A stretch of 41,257 bases of DNA from Candidatus Roizmanbacteria bacterium RIFCSPLOWO2_01_FULL_40_13. GTDB lineage: Bacteria > Patescibacteriota > Microgenomatia > UBA1406 > GWC2-37-13. Positions 40,699 to 41,257 of this stretch are shown here, piece by piece; positions within the stretch are counted from its first letter, which is position 1, and each line of letters opens with the position of its first letter. The translations under genes and the position numbers were made by a program. Location of the stretch: positions 20,628 through 61,884 of the forward strand of contig MGAN01000014.1 of the NCBI GenBank assembly GCA_001789745.1, given 5' to 3'. The notes beneath the pieces are model-generated. The model did not search any database. It was not told the DNA's origin and saw only the letters and a list, made by a program, of their open reading frames with translations.

Positions 40699-41257
40699 AT
40701 GATAAAGAAAATATTTTATTCCTGCGCCTTTCTCTTATCATTCGTATTTTTCTTTTTTTTATTCGCAGAACCTATTTATGGACAACCTCAGGGATCGATT
40801 CTTGCCTGCCCGGGTGGATGCGGAGGATCTGATTGTTGTTGGAGTCAACTTTTTGTAAATACATATGAATGTTATAAAAATGGCTCTAATCAATGTGATA
40901 CTCAAATCTTGGATGCTTCTAATGTGTCATCTTGTCACGCAAGTCCCTGTCAGACAAATTCGCCGGTGTGTAGTTCGGATGATGTTGGTAAATGCGGTGA
41001 TGTAAATCCTGATGTTCATATAGTAGATTGCGGCTGGACCAGTGCTTGTTCGTATGGTCAATGTTGCGGAGCTGGATCACCCACTACAACTCCGACACCT
41101 ACTTCAACTGGCCCAACCCCAACCGTAGCCCCACCCACGCCTACTCCAACCGGAACTCCTACTCCAACCGGAACTCCCACACCAACCCCGGGTGGACCAA
41201 CACCGACAGTAAGTTGTGTATGCGGCACCTGGACAAATAGAGCGTGCGGCGGAAATG
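40699..41257 (+). CDS. Secreted Cys-rich protein with Pro/Thr repeats (partial, runs off window)
   Basis: The frame opens at an ATG at 40699 and has no stop before the window end, giving at least 186 residues. A signal peptide (MIKKIFYSCAFLLSF, long Phe/Leu run, then AEPIYGQ) precedes a domain with many Cys (CPGGCGGSDCCW, CGWTSACSYGQCCG). A PT-rich linker of about 35 residues follows (TPTPTGTPTPTGTPTPTPG), then the start of a second Cys-rich unit (CVCGTWTNRACGG). Probably disulphide-bonded and surface exposed. The family is not recognised. Confidence 0.75.
   Translation, partial: MIKKIFYSCAFLLSFVFFFFLFAEPIYGQPQGSILACPGGCGGSDCCWSQLFVNTYECYKNGSNQCDTQILDASNVSSCHASPCQTNSPVCSSDDVGKCGDVNPDVHIVDCGWTSACSYGQCCGAGSPTTTPTPTSTGPTPTVAPPTPTPTGTPTPTGTPTPTPGGPTPTVSCVCGTWTNRACGGN

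Noticed and set aside
41028-41240. A 70-codon ORF within the last gene
   Set aside because: It is in another frame of the Cys-rich, PT-repeat protein that opens at 40699 and has a signal peptide.

Overview
The window looks like a chromosomal segment of a Candidatus Patescibacteria (CPR) bacterium, probably of the Microgenomates group. This is inferred from several things: reduced proteins (a 215-residue TpiA, a 175-residue RecO), many membrane-anchored surface proteins with Pro/Thr-rich linkers, DUF5674 and DUF4012 proteins, type IV pilus genes split over several loci, and TGA used as an ordinary stop. No rRNA, tRNA or CRISPR array was seen.

Layout. Positions 92-2617 (+) carry an RdgB/HAM1-like NTP pyrophosphatase, a DUF5674 protein, a small unknown protein and serS. 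Positions 2614-9355 (-) carry a class A penicillin-binding protein, a sortase, a PilM-like/baseplate-J-like fusion and a membrane-anchored solute-binding protein. Positions 9391-10767 (+) hold a VanW protein, and 10781-11383 (-) a hexapeptide acyltransferase. Positions 11384-12261 are a repeat-rich scar holding a DUF559 nuclease gene broken by two small insertions. Then come a UvrD-like helicase (-), TpiA (+), two surface proteins (-), and pilO-like, pilN-like and rpsT (-). After another repeat-rich stretch follow a small secreted protein, glyS, recO, a DUF4012 protein, a sugar transferase, ManC and a GT4 glycosyltransferase (all -). Positions 26852-36437 (+) are a type IV pilus locus: Hpt, CheY, PilB, PilC, several prepilins and an O-antigen-ligase-like protein. 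Positions 36800-41257 are AT-rich and encode unrecognised large or Cys-rich surface proteins; the last runs off the window.

The genes fit a cell-surface theme. ManC, the phosphoglycosyl transferase, GT4 and O-antigen-ligase-like proteins would build a surface glycan. PBP1A, VanW and the sortase act on the wall. The PilB/C/M/N/O-like proteins and pseudopilins build a pilus.

The most unusual content is between genes. I find six copies of a compact (88-101 bp) two-hairpin element. Each is flanked by TA, and the arms change sequence between copies while pairing is kept. Two copies break one DUF559 gene, and removing each with one TA restores the reading frame. Two others sit inside longer dispersed repeats for which an uninterrupted copy exists elsewhere in the window. 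This is direct evidence of insertion at TA by an element I do not recognise. Other repeat families sit around small ORFs (CCCCTCCTT palindromes around DUF559, TTTAGGG-like inverted repeats around a four-helix-bundle gene) or have entered coding regions in frame (rdgB, GT4).
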